The translations under genes were made by a program, and so were the position numbers. Positions 9,401 through 16,333 of a stretch of 23,578 nucleotides of DNA are shown piece by piece. The stretch covers positions 1-23,578 of the forward strand of contig JBLHKW010000076.1 of the NCBI GenBank assembly GCA_047618565.1, read 5' to 3'. The first letter of the stretch is position 1. Each line of letters opens with the position of its first letter. The stretch is from JBLHKW01 sp047618565 (lineage in GTDB: Bacteria > Planctomycetota > UBA1135 > GCA-002686595). A model generated the notes under the pieces. It worked only from the letters and a program-made list of their open reading frames with translations. It was not told the DNA's origin and searched no databases.

Positions 9401-12400
9401 AACTGCCACCTCGACTGCCCGCGCGGCGGCATCACCACCAAGGCCGAGCTCACGATCCAGAACGACCCGGCGTTGATGGCGCGCCGGCTGCGCAACTGGA
9501 CCGTCCTGAACATGGTCAAGCTGGCGGTCATGATCGACGCCGTCAACCGCGAGAGTGGCGCCCTGGATGCGGACGGCACGGTCGTGAAGCCGGATGCCCT
9601 GATCGCGGATATCCGTTCCCTGCGCGGGCGCGTGGATCTGCTCGACATGCCGAGCAGCGAGCCGCCCGAGAAGAAACCCGCTGCCCCGGACCACGACTCG
9701 TGCCGTGTGGGTTCCCTGACCGTCTCCGAGCCGGTCAGCGTGCACGCCATCTGGGAAGCGGCGCGCGTCTCCCACAACGGCGGCAACAACCGCGGTGGCG
9801 GCATCGACTTCGCGGGCTTCACGCCCCCGGCGCTGCGTGAGGCGACCTGTCTGATGTTCAACACGATCGGCCCGGATCGTGTGCAGACCATGCGCGACAT
9901 GCTGCAGCACCTCGACGGCTGCCGCTTCCTCGACGCACGCGGCCGGCCCCTGAAGAAGGCGGACGTCCTGATGCGCCTGCCGGAGTTCCGGACACCCGTG
10001 CGCGAACAGTATCGCGGCGAGGACGGCTGGCGCCGCGCGGGACTACGCGAGAGCGTGGGCAACTACTACACGTTCTTCGTGGAGCTGCGGCACGAGGTGC
10101 TGGCCGAGTACGGAGCGGTCTTGCTCGCGAGCGAGCACTGGCTGCAACGTCGCACGAAGTACGGCGACATGTCCGATACCGACCTGCACGGCGTCCTGAG
10201 CCGTAACCCGGACCAGGTACAGCGCGCGGCGGACGCGGCCAGCGAGGAATCGCCTGCGGCGCGGGATGCGGCCTTCCTGGTCGACGTGCGCCAGGAGTAC
10301 TTCTCCGCGCTGGCGCACCTCTTCGACACGCGCTACTACCGAACGCACCTGCCGGAGGGCTCGGTCGACGAGATTCCGAGCGGCAAGTACGCCGCCAAGC
10401 GACGTGGTTTCCTGGTCTCCATGGGCGAGGACCTCGGCGCCATCAAGATATCGGGCTGGGCACAGACCATCCCCGAGTACTTCGACTTCGACCACTTCTG
10501 GGCCGGCTACCCGGGCGTCAACGCGGGCGAGGGCGTCGAGATGGTCCTGCGCGGTCAACCCTGCAAGGTGCCGGCGCTGCTGGCGAACGTCTGGGGCCTG
10601 CACCACCGCTATCCGACCAACTCGCCGGCCATCGATGCGGAAGGGCGCGGCAACCCGGCCGGCGCGCACCCGTTCAAGGCCTACAACTTGCTGCTCATGC
10701 ACAACGGCGAGCAGGTCGCGGTCGACTCGACGGCGCCCTTCCTCTGCGAATACGGCTACGTGCACAGCCACGGGTCGATGGGCGCCGGAGCAAAGGACTA
10801 CGAAGGCGATTCCCTCTACGAGCGTAAGGCGCTGACCGACACGGAGTACGCCGCCTACCTGGTGGACTTCACGCGCCGCGTCCTGGGACTGACGACCGAG
10901 GAAGCCAGCCAGATCATCTCCCCCATCACGGGCATTGACCTCGAGGCTATGGACGAGGAGCGGCGTGACAAGCTGAAGCTCCTGATGGAGAACTACGTCC
11001 AGCTGACGCCCACGGGCCCCTACAAGTTCACGATCGTCGAGTCAGTGCGCCGTACCGGTCAACGGGTGGTTGGGTTCCGCGAGAACATGGACATCAAGTT
11101 CCTGCGCCCGCACGAGATCGTCTCGCACCGCGACCTGAGCGCGGGCGGACCGGAAGCCGTGGCCAACGGGAGCGAGGCCAAGATCGCGGATGCCATGCTG
11201 CGCATCCTGCACCAGCAGGGCGTGCTCAAGGACAGCGCCGCCGACCTGCGCTTCAATATGCGCCAGGGCGGTAAGCCCGGGCTCGAGGAGCACGGCGGCG
11301 TATTCGAGGCCTCGGTCACGCGCCGCCAGCTGGACCTGCACCTGGTCAACCGCTTCGGCGAGATCGTGCCGGTACGGCGCGCGGGATTCCGGGCCGACAT
11401 GGGCAAGCTGGAACTCGTGCAACGGCGCGCGGACCTGGAATGGATGGAGATCGTGGACGGATTGCTCGAGCGGGTACGGCGCGCGATTTCGAGCGCGCCC
11501 GCAAGCGACCAGCGCTGGTACGGCCCCGAGGACGGACTGCCGTCCGTTGCCAATGAACTGGTACAGACGGCCCTCGACCACATCCACGACATCAGCTTCG
11601 ACGACTACCGTTACCTGGCCGAGGTCGCGCTGCCGCGCCTGGCGCAAACGGGTGACGCGGAACGCGCACTCGCCCTGCGTGTGCTGACCGAGCTGCGCAA
11701 GCGCCTGGCCTTCACCAACACCGGCGACAAGGCGCTCTCGAGCGTCGAGTACATCACTTCCGGTGGTCGCGACTCCGACGGCGGAGCCGAAGGCGGCATC
11801 TATCGCTTGCTCGACGCCGTTCCGCGCATTTCCGAAGCGTACGCAGCATCCGCGATGCTGCGCATCGATGCGGGCACGCGCGACGACCTCGTCGAACCGG
11901 TGCATCCCATGCGGGACGTGCTCGTGATCGACATGGCGGACTTCGAGAGCGAGTCCTTCACGCTCGAGTGCTGCTCCAAGTTCCTGACCCAGTGCGTGCG
12001 CTACGGCTGGCGCCACATCGTCGCCTACGACGCGCGCGGCGGACCGCGCTACCAGGGCACGAACCTGCCCGACGCGGACGGCGCACCGGCACAGGGCGTC
12101 ATGCTCGAGCTCTACGGGCACGAGCACGGTGACTTCCTGGGCGCACTGCTCGAGGGCGCGCGCATCTACGCCTACGGGCAGGCCCAGAGTCACGTGGGCT
12201 TCAAGGCCGACTCGGGCTACATGTTCGTGCTGCAGGACGCGCTCAACACCTGCCTCTACTCGGCCCACGGCGGGACGTTCAGCGCCTGGGACAGCGGCTC
12301 ACGCTTCGCCGTCGCCGGCCAGAACAAGGTCTTCCTGGAAGACCGCAAGACCCTCGCCCCGGGCCTCAAGTCGATCCACTTCGGCTCGCCGAACGAGTAC

Positions 12401-12781
12401 GCGTTCGAGTACCTGATGTCCGGCGGCGAGAACTCCCTGCACATCGTGCTGGGTCTCAAGAAGCCCGACCAGCACGGCGAGCTCTCCCTGAAGCCCAAGC
12501 CCTACGCCGGCAAGTTCCTGATGTCCGGCGCCGCCGCCGGTCGCGTGATCCTGTTCGACCCCGAGCGACGCCTCGCGCCCGAGCAGCACGAGGGCAACGA
12601 GCGCGTGTCGATCCCGGCCGAGGAGTGGCATGAGGAACTGGCCCCTTTCCTGACCGACGAGGCCAACCGGCGCGGCATCCCGATCACGATCGAGGGCGAC
12701 CTCTTCCAGGTGCGCCTCGAAGGCACCTGGCGCACGTGGCACTACTCCGAAGCCTTCATCAAGCTCGTCCCCGCAAACTGA
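6458..12781 (+). CDS. Giant glutamate-synthase-like protein with permuted domain order
   Basis: This 2107-residue protein starts at ATG 6458 inside an ATGA overlap with the upstream stop. Visible modules: residues about 172-470, a barrel-like region resembling a degenerate GltS FMN domain without a cysteine cluster; about 598-680, a beta-rich insert like a carboxypeptidase-regulatory/Ig-type sandwich; about 705-1000, the FMN-binding GltS barrel (SSGEGG 742-747, INQGAKPGKGG near 785, HDIYSIED near 827, Lys851, GGLRSEIDIFK), ending in Cys977/980/983/987; about 1082-1530, a class II glutamine amidotransferase-like domain (HHRYPTN 1382-1388, HNGE 1415-1418, TDTE 1460-1463); and about 1820-2075, a GXGXG domain. 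Canonical GltB order is amidotransferase, central, FMN, GXGXG. Glutamate synthase makes two glutamates from glutamine and 2-oxoglutarate; related archaeal-type enzymes make N-methylglutamate. The true substrate here is unknown. It is cytoplasmic. Electrons probably come from the coupled upstream FAD/Fe-S protein, as no GltD is present. Confidence 0.85.
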   Translation: MSIGVETHAEEWSGGSTSEADFLEQIADWEDILRLLVNPEHPSVNQRPRKARFLSFLLERAAIDESSFWRLSRSQRGRLFLSHYSRLSRDIPGLEITSFDVDKVTKERFRQEPLTLGAAWHYGFWRSYFSHAAITHPANDGLREEFSTAWDIVRRKPAVLFREASGVRLEGIRSIRLDLPMLVGPLPYSDGHTLELAYLMAGEDARAAGEELDSLVVVGLDALLEHFQAYLPYSAWVLPRFSERHLTALGAADRHVEELLHRVQIVEFEWCDALPACIERLRRSHPDLLISTVVRHGDDFWEHLERAARTDGVALIQIQAGSEKSYRLIPKVDEFLKKRFLRARVQLVNVGGDTDTQASAASVYESILLGANAGAMTHIACLALAPELVEVYHGASAQDFIAGLARLDQTELTRLAKNSLSCWKHSILDFLSCMGIDDIKKTSGNTMAITMTEDWMREVDSLVTPEFADINRELNAQRIEKEPVPRSVREKFRVSSLMTELKPDTPGTHAAALMAQESASWHLMNTNRNLTADFLEVIYRMSAGDMPRVDDFFLHGDMGMGSIDEVGLRISRESLAWSLERLEREPAILDYISMATPRGFHRPGTVAADVTVELRQQGVAEPLASLRSDNEGGFDLRLDIEAPPGGALLQLWYEDAEHGSEHQVELLERGHGGHGRSVLRASADGSVSLKRDPRGGLRLSGTGIRQLLWAAPVSHASISLGAASEDFLKSRIEGNKGLAFTSSGEGGPIRIDTENAMQWQSLQAASGHFGIHAGDLRQVRDVEIKINQGAKPGKGGRLTGAKVTEKVSRARNIPVGTNALSPDPKHDIYSIEDMPAEVWLWLLFHTYCGIKITGSNYTKFVAAGMWSNFVVDYLLIDSGLGGSGNYHADSSHVGWPDIMRTILHTHHALVHERVDRHGTGKLESIRDDNGQAFGAQGGTRLLASGGLRSEIDIFKVLIAGADGVVEASIGKAVAFGCNQCGNCHLDCPRGGITTKAELTIQNDPALMARRLRNWTVLNMVKLAVMIDAVNRESGALDADGTVVKPDALIADIRSLRGRVDLLDMPSSEPPEKKPAAPDHDSCRVGSLTVSEPVSVHAIWEAARVSHNGGNNRGGGIDFAGFTPPALREATCLMFNTIGPDRVQTMRDMLQHLDGCRFLDARGRPLKKADVLMRLPEFRTPVREQYRGEDGWRRAGLRESVGNYYTFFVELRHEVLAEYGAVLLASEHWLQRRTKYGDMSDTDLHGVLSRNPDQVQRAADAASEESPAARDAAFLVDVRQEYFSALAHLFDTRYYRTHLPEGSVDEIPSGKYAAKRRGFLVSMGEDLGAIKISGWAQTIPEYFDFDHFWAGYPGVNAGEGVEMVLRGQPCKVPALLANVWGLHHRYPTNSPAIDAEGRGNPAGAHPFKAYNLLLMHNGEQVAVDSTAPFLCEYGYVHSHGSMGAGAKDYEGDSLYERKALTDTEYAAYLVDFTRRVLGLTTEEASQIISPITGIDLEAMDEERRDKLKLLMENYVQLTPTGPYKFTIVESVRRTGQRVVGFRENMDIKFLRPHEIVSHRDLSAGGPEAVANGSEAKIADAMLRILHQQGVLKDSAADLRFNMRQGGKPGLEEHGGVFEASVTRRQLDLHLVNRFGEIVPVRRAGFRADMGKLELVQRRADLEWMEIVDGLLERVRRAISSAPASDQRWYGPEDGLPSVANELVQTALDHIHDISFDDYRYLAEVALPRLAQTGDAERALALRVLTELRKRLAFTNTGDKALSSVEYITSGGRDSDGGAEGGIYRLLDAVPRISEAYAASAMLRIDAGTRDDLVEPVHPMRDVLVIDMADFESESFTLECCSKFLTQCVRYGWRHIVAYDARGGPRYQGTNLPDADGAPAQGVMLELYGHEHGDFLGALLEGARIYAYGQAQSHVGFKADSGYMFVLQDALNTCLYSAHGGTFSAWDSGSRFAVAGQNKVFLEDRKTLAPGLKSIHFGSPNEYAFEYLMSGGENSLHIVLGLKKPDQHGELSLKPKPYAGKFLMSGAAAGRVILFDPERRLAPEQHEGNERVSIPAEEWHEELAPFLTDEANRRGIPITIEGDLFQVRLEGTWRTWHYSEAFIKLVPAN

Positions 12782-12790
12782 GTCCCCGCG

Positions 12791-13966
12791 ATGCCCTCAC
12801 CTTATCGTCAGCACTGGCAGATCGACCCGCAACTCACTTACCTGAACCACGGCTCGTTCGGCGCCTGTCCAGCGCCTGTGCTCGAGTTCCAGTCCGAGCT
12901 TCGCAAGCGTATGGAGTCCAGCCTGGTGCGATTCATGGCGCGCGAGCTCGAAGCCCAGCTGGACGAGGCGCGCGCAGTCCTGGCGGAGTTCGTCGGTGCC
13001 GAGCCCGAGAACGTGGCCTTCGTCCCCAACGCCACCAGCGGCGTGAACGCGGTACTGCGTTCCATGGACCTGAATGCCGGCGACGAGATCCTGATCACCG
13101 ACCACGGCTACAACGCCTGCAACAACGCGGTGAACTTCGTGACCGAACGCGCGCGCGCACGCACGGTAGTTGCACACCTGCCCTTCCCCATCGAATCCCC
13201 TAGCCAGGCCATCGACGCCGTACTGAGTAAGGTCACAGCGCGCACCCGCCTGGCGTTGATCGACCACATCACGAGCGCGACCGGCCTGATCCTGCCGATC
13301 TCCGAGTTGATCGAGGCCCTGCGCGAACGCGGCGTCGAGACCCTGGTCGACGGAGCCCACGCCCCGGGCATGCTCGAACTGGACATCGAGCGCTGGAACC
13401 CCGCCTACTACACCGGCAACTGCCACAAGTGGCCGTGTGCTCCCAAAGGCGCAGCCTTCCTCTGGGTACGCCCCGAGCTGCAAGCCAGCGTGCGCCCGAG
13501 CGTCATCAGCCACGGCGCAAACAGCAAGCGCACCGACCGCTCGCTCTTCCTGCAGGAGTTCGACTGGACCGGAACCAGTGATCCGACTGCGATCCTGAGT
13601 ATCCCCAAGGCGTTGAGCTTCATGGGATCCCTGATGGACGGTGGCTGGCCCGCGCTGCGCGAGCACAACCACCGCATGCTGCTCGCCGGTGCCGCCAAGG
13701 TCCAATCCGCGCTCGGAGTCTCGCCCGCTGCACCCGACACGATGCTCGGTAGTCTCGCGAGCATCCCCTTGCCCGAAGGTGGCGAGGCTGGCCCGTCCTC
13801 CGCATTCGACGTCAACCCGCTGCAGCGCCGCCTGTTCGACGAGCACGCCATCGAAGTGCCCGTCATGTGGAGCGAGGCCGCCGGCCGCAACTTGATCCGC
13901 ATATCCGCCCAGGCCTACAACGATCCGAGCGAATACGAGAAGCTCGCGCAGGTGCTCGGCTCCTGA
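12791..13966 (+). CDS. Class V PLP-dependent enzyme (isopenicillin-N-epimerase/cysteine-desulfurase-like)
   Basis: This 391-residue protein has a full-length fold-type I aminotransferase class V domain. The N-terminus LTYLNHGSFGACP is typical of the isopenicillin N epimerase-like branch. NATSGVNAVLR (phosphate-binding region), LVDGAHAPG with Asp187 and His190 (pyridine-nitrogen and ring contacts) and NCHKWPCAPKG with Lys213 (Schiff-base lysine) are all intact, so an active PLP enzyme is expected. Known members racemise, desulfurate or transaminate amino acids; a close relative cannot be named from sequence alone. A cysteine desulfurase role is less likely, because no mobile-loop catalytic Cys is recognised. 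The start lies 9 bases after the previous stop, with no clear Shine-Dalgarno, and it ends the operon. The context suggests it acts on the amino-acid product or substrate of the glutamate-synthase-like protein (inference). Confidence 0.85.
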   Translation: MPSPYRQHWQIDPQLTYLNHGSFGACPAPVLEFQSELRKRMESSLVRFMARELEAQLDEARAVLAEFVGAEPENVAFVPNATSGVNAVLRSMDLNAGDEILITDHGYNACNNAVNFVTERARARTVVAHLPFPIESPSQAIDAVLSKVTARTRLALIDHITSATGLILPISELIEALRERGVETLVDGAHAPGMLELDIERWNPAYYTGNCHKWPCAPKGAAFLWVRPELQASVRPSVISHGANSKRTDRSLFLQEFDWTGTSDPTAILSIPKALSFMGSLMDGGWPALREHNHRMLLAGAAKVQSALGVSPAAPDTMLGSLASIPLPEGGEAGPSSAFDVNPLQRRLFDEHAIEVPVMWSEAAGRNLIRISAQAYNDPSEYEKLAQVLGS

Positions 13967-13977
13967 CAGACGCTCGA

Positions 13978-14008
13978 AACGCGGCGGAAGCCGCCCTGCC
14001 TTCGCGTT
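13978..14008 (+). terminator. Possible hairpin terminator of the three-gene operon
   Basis: Just after the PLP-enzyme stop, AACGCG (13978-13983) pairs with CGCGTT (14003-14008). Alternatively GGCGG (13983-13987) and CCGCC (13991-13995) form a hairpin with a 3-base loop. No T-run follows, so factor-independent termination is doubtful. Confidence 0.3.
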
Positions 14009-14047
14009 GAGCAACCCTGTCGTCGGTGCCGCCCAACTCGCCCGTGC

Positions 14048-14119
14048 CGCGAGGTCGGGGTCATCCCGAGACGAACGATCCAGGATCAGATTGGTGCGAG
14101 ATCGAGCCTGGCTCCGTAA
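14048..14119 (-). repeat. Dispersed 72-base repeat, copy A (3' end of phosphoesterase gene)
   Basis: Read on the minus strand, this stretch matches 23431-23501 on the plus strand. Over the first 54 positions, from TTACGG to CTCGG, I count 4 mismatches. A poorly matched stretch of about 9 bases follows, then a perfect GACCTCGCG. The first 34 bases lie inside the metallophosphoesterase gene and supply its last codons and stop; the rest is intergenic. The arms CCAGGCTC and GATCCTGG can form a hairpin with one mismatch. Function unknown. Confidence 0.85.
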
Positions 14120-15468
14120 ACCGTGATCGCCGCGCCGGTGGCCTCGACTGTGTAGAGGCCCGCGCGGCCGAATGCGTAGAGGAGCGCGTCGGCCTGGTGC
14201 AGGGACAGGGCGTGTAGCAGGAACGAGGTCGCGGGGATGGCGAAGCCCAGGAGGGCGATCCAGGCGCGTCCATTCGTGTGTCGTAGCTGGCGGCGGGCGA
14301 GCCACAGGGCGATCACGCCGAGGAAGAGGCCGGCTCCCAGGATTGCGACCTGTAACACGCGTCGATCGCCGTAGCCGTGCAGGCTCTCGAGGCCTCTGCG
14401 TCCGATGGCCTGGAGAATCTCGTCCAGGTCGAGTTGCTGGCTTACGGCCAGGGTCACGTAGCCGAGGGAGAGCAGCAGCCAGAGCAGGCTGCCGTCGGCT
14501 TCGGCTTCAGGATCCGGATCCGCATGGGCGCGCACTCGACGGTGCGCGCGGCGGGCGAAGGCGGCGGCGACGAGGAAGGTGAGCGTCAGGAGCCAGTGTG
14601 GAAGTGACGGGTCCAGGATGCGTGGCGACCAGCCATAGCGCACAAGCCAGTGGTCGGACGGGCGGTCGAACTCGATATAGCGCTGGTCGACGCCCTCATT
14701 GGTGACGTCGAAGATGCGGTAGCCGTAGCCGCGGTCGTCGAACACGCGCGCGGTGCCGCCTACTGTGAAGATGGTGAAGGCGCCGTCGGCGGCGGTGACC
14801 TCCTCGGTCGTATGCCAGTGGCCCGCGAGGATGTGCTGGATTCCGTGCTCGCGCACGCGTTGGATCACCGGATCGAGGTCGTCGCCGCTGCCGAGAGGGG
14901 GTGGGCGGTGCAGGAACAGGAAGGTGTGGCGCAGACCACATGCCTTCAGCGCCACGAGCTCCTTGTCGAACCACTCCCACTGGGCGGCGGACTCCTCGGT
15001 GGAGATGCCGCCTTCGACGGAGCCTTCGAGCAGCTCGGAGTTGAAGCCGATGAAGCCGCAGCCGTTATAGATGAACGAGTAGTAGTCCCTGCCGAAGTCC
15101 GCGCGGTAGGTCTCCAGGGTGGGCAGGTCGAGCACGTCGTGGTTACCGGGCACGAAGGCCAGCGGCAGGCTGAACGCATCGAGGCTTCCGCGCAGGAGGC
15201 GATATTCGCGGCCCGTGCGATCCTGGACCAGGTCCCCCACGACGATGCCGAAGGGCATGCCGGCGGAGTCGACTTCCGCTGCGAGGCGCTCGAAGCGGCG
15301 CGCGGCGGGATAGGCCCCGCCGAAACCGATCTGCGGGTCGCCGATCTGGACGAAGCTGAAGGCCTCGAAGTCCTCCTGGCCGTACCCAGGCAGGGTCTCG
15401 AGTTGGGGCAGCTGCTCGGTAGTGGTCTGGGGCACCAGGAAAGCGAACAGCAGAACGACGGAGAGCAT
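14086..15468 (-). CDS. Exported metallophosphoesterase with C-terminal membrane domain
   Basis: The product is 460 residues from ATG 15466-15468, chosen because MLSVVLLFAFLVPQTTTEQ is a signal sequence. The longer open frame would run into the divergent gene. Calcineurin-type motifs are in order: GDPQ (Asp44, Gln46), GDLVQD (78-83), GNHD (108-111), HRPPP (His187) and GHWH (216-219), so a two-metal catalytic site is present. The first motif is D-x-Q instead of D-x-H, as in CPPED1-like members of the superfamily. After the catalytic domain (about 35-290) come roughly four or five hydrophobic segments, so the enzyme domain probably faces the periplasm on a membrane base. The substrate (phosphoprotein, nucleotide or phospholipid) is not evident. 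The last 11 codons lie within a dispersed repeat, so the C-terminus may have been reshaped by its insertion. The gene is divergent from the Spy-like gene. Confidence 0.85.
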   Translation of the reverse strand: MLSVVLLFAFLVPQTTTEQLPQLETLPGYGQEDFEAFSFVQIGDPQIGFGGAYPAARRFERLAAEVDSAGMPFGIVVGDLVQDRTGREYRLLRGSLDAFSLPLAFVPGNHDVLDLPTLETYRADFGRDYYSFIYNGCGFIGFNSELLEGSVEGGISTEESAAQWEWFDKELVALKACGLRHTFLFLHRPPPLGSGDDLDPVIQRVREHGIQHILAGHWHTTEEVTAADGAFTIFTVGGTARVFDDRGYGYRIFDVTNEGVDQRYIEFDRPSDHWLVRYGWSPRILDPSLPHWLLTLTFLVAAAFARRAHRRVRAHADPDPEAEADGSLLWLLLSLGYVTLAVSQQLDLDEILQAIGRRGLESLHGYGDRRVLQVAILGAGLFLGVIALWLARRQLRHTNGRAWIALLGFAIPATSFLLHALSLHQADALLYAFGRAGLYTVEATGAAITVYGARLDLAPI

Positions 15469-15537
15469 GACGCTAGGATGGCAGAGTGGACGCCGGGTCA
15501 CCAGATCCAGGGGCCACGGGAAGACCCTCGAATGGTA

Positions 15538-15564
15538 GGAACCTCGGCGGGCGCCGACGGTTCC
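15538..15564 (+). promoter_or_regulatory. Strong inverted repeat in the 5' leader of the Spy-like gene
   Basis: GGAACCTCGGCG (15538-15549) is followed by its near-perfect reverse complement, CGCCGA, one bulged C, then GGTTCC (15552-15564). It ends 3 bases before the ribosome binding site. It could be an operator in the 109-base divergent region or an RNA hairpin that modulates translation. Confidence 0.45.
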
Positions 15565-15567
15565 GCT

Positions 15568-15571
15568 GGAG
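15568..15571 (+). promoter_or_regulatory. Shine-Dalgarno GGAG for the Spy-like gene
   Basis: GGAG sits 6 bases before ATG 15578 and fixes the start. It is one of few clear ribosome binding sites in the window. Confidence 0.6.
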
Positions 15572-15577
15572 TAACCC

Positions 15578-16321
15578 ATGAAGAACACCCTCAGCATCGC
15601 GATCGCAGCAGGCGCAGTCGCCGGCTTCCTGGCCGGCAGCCTGAGCTCACTGGTATTTTCTCCCACGCTGGCCCGGGGGCCCGCGGCAGGGCTCGAGCCT
15701 GTGGCTGCAACGCCGGCGGGCGGGTCAGCACCGTCCCCTGAAGTCTACGCTGCCCTGCGCTCGCGCCTGGACGAGCTGACCATGCGCCTGGCCCTGGTCG
15801 AGGCTGGAGCGGACCATCGTCGCGAGCCCGCAGGAAACCTCCCCGATCTCGCGCTGGCTAACGGTGGCGAGGACGAGACCCTGGCCGAGCTGGCGAGCGC
15901 TCTGGGTACACCCGGCAAGGAGTTGCCCGACAGCCTGAAGTTGGGTGTCGAGCAGGTCGTCCAGGACGTTCGCAACGCCGAGCGACAGGAGCGAGAGGCC
16001 GAGCGTGCCGAGGCGCAGAGCGAGCGAACGGAGACGCGCCTGTCCGAGCTGGTGACCGCGCTCGACCTCACCGGCGTGCAGACGAACGAGATGCGCGACT
16101 ACATGACGGACTACGCGGAAAAACGAGCCGAGCTGATGGAGACCGCGCGCGCGAGTGGCGACTTCTACAACGTCCGCGATTCCATGCGCACCCTGCGCGA
16201 TGAGTCTCGAACGAGCCTCGCGCTCATCCTCGACCCGAGACAGCTAGAGCTCTATCAGGAAACCGAAGACGATGGCCGCGGACGGGGCGAGCGCCGTGGC
16301 GGCGGGTCCGGACGCGAGTAA
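15578..16321 (+). CDS. Membrane-anchored envelope protein, Spy/CpxP-like
   Basis: This 247-residue protein has a signal-anchor at about residues 5-28 (LSIAIAAGAVAGFLAGSLSS) and a low-complexity Ala/Pro/Gly linker. A highly charged helical region follows, with a probable coiled coil around residues 120-155 (repeated Glu/Arg/Ala). The C-terminal part, LDLTGVQTNEMRDYM followed by LILDPRQLELYQ, recalls the two LTxxQ-type helices of Spy/CpxP periplasmic chaperone-like proteins, but the match is loose and by eye. The tail is Gly/Arg-rich. It probably faces the periplasm. A specific function cannot be given. It is convergent with the HEAT-repeat gene with only 12 bases between stops, and no terminator is seen there. 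Confidence 0.75.
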   Translation: MKNTLSIAIAAGAVAGFLAGSLSSLVFSPTLARGPAAGLEPVAATPAGGSAPSPEVYAALRSRLDELTMRLALVEAGADHRREPAGNLPDLALANGGEDETLAELASALGTPGKELPDSLKLGVEQVVQDVRNAERQEREAERAEAQSERTETRLSELVTALDLTGVQTNEMRDYMTDYAEKRAELMETARASGDFYNVRDSMRTLRDESRTSLALILDPRQLELYQETEDDGRGRGERRGGGSGRE

Positions 16322-16333
16322 CGGCGCGAGCGA

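Noticed and set aside
14048..14119. Repeat copy A as an integron attC site
   Set aside because: No GTTRRRY core or paired R/L boxes are recognisable, and no integrase lies nearby.
12797..14305. Long open frame (about 500 codons) on the minus strand opposite the PLP enzyme gene
   Set aside because: It is antisense to a clear class V aminotransferase, its protein lacks recognisable motifs, and it crosses the intergenic region. Long antisense frames are expected in GC-rich coding DNA.
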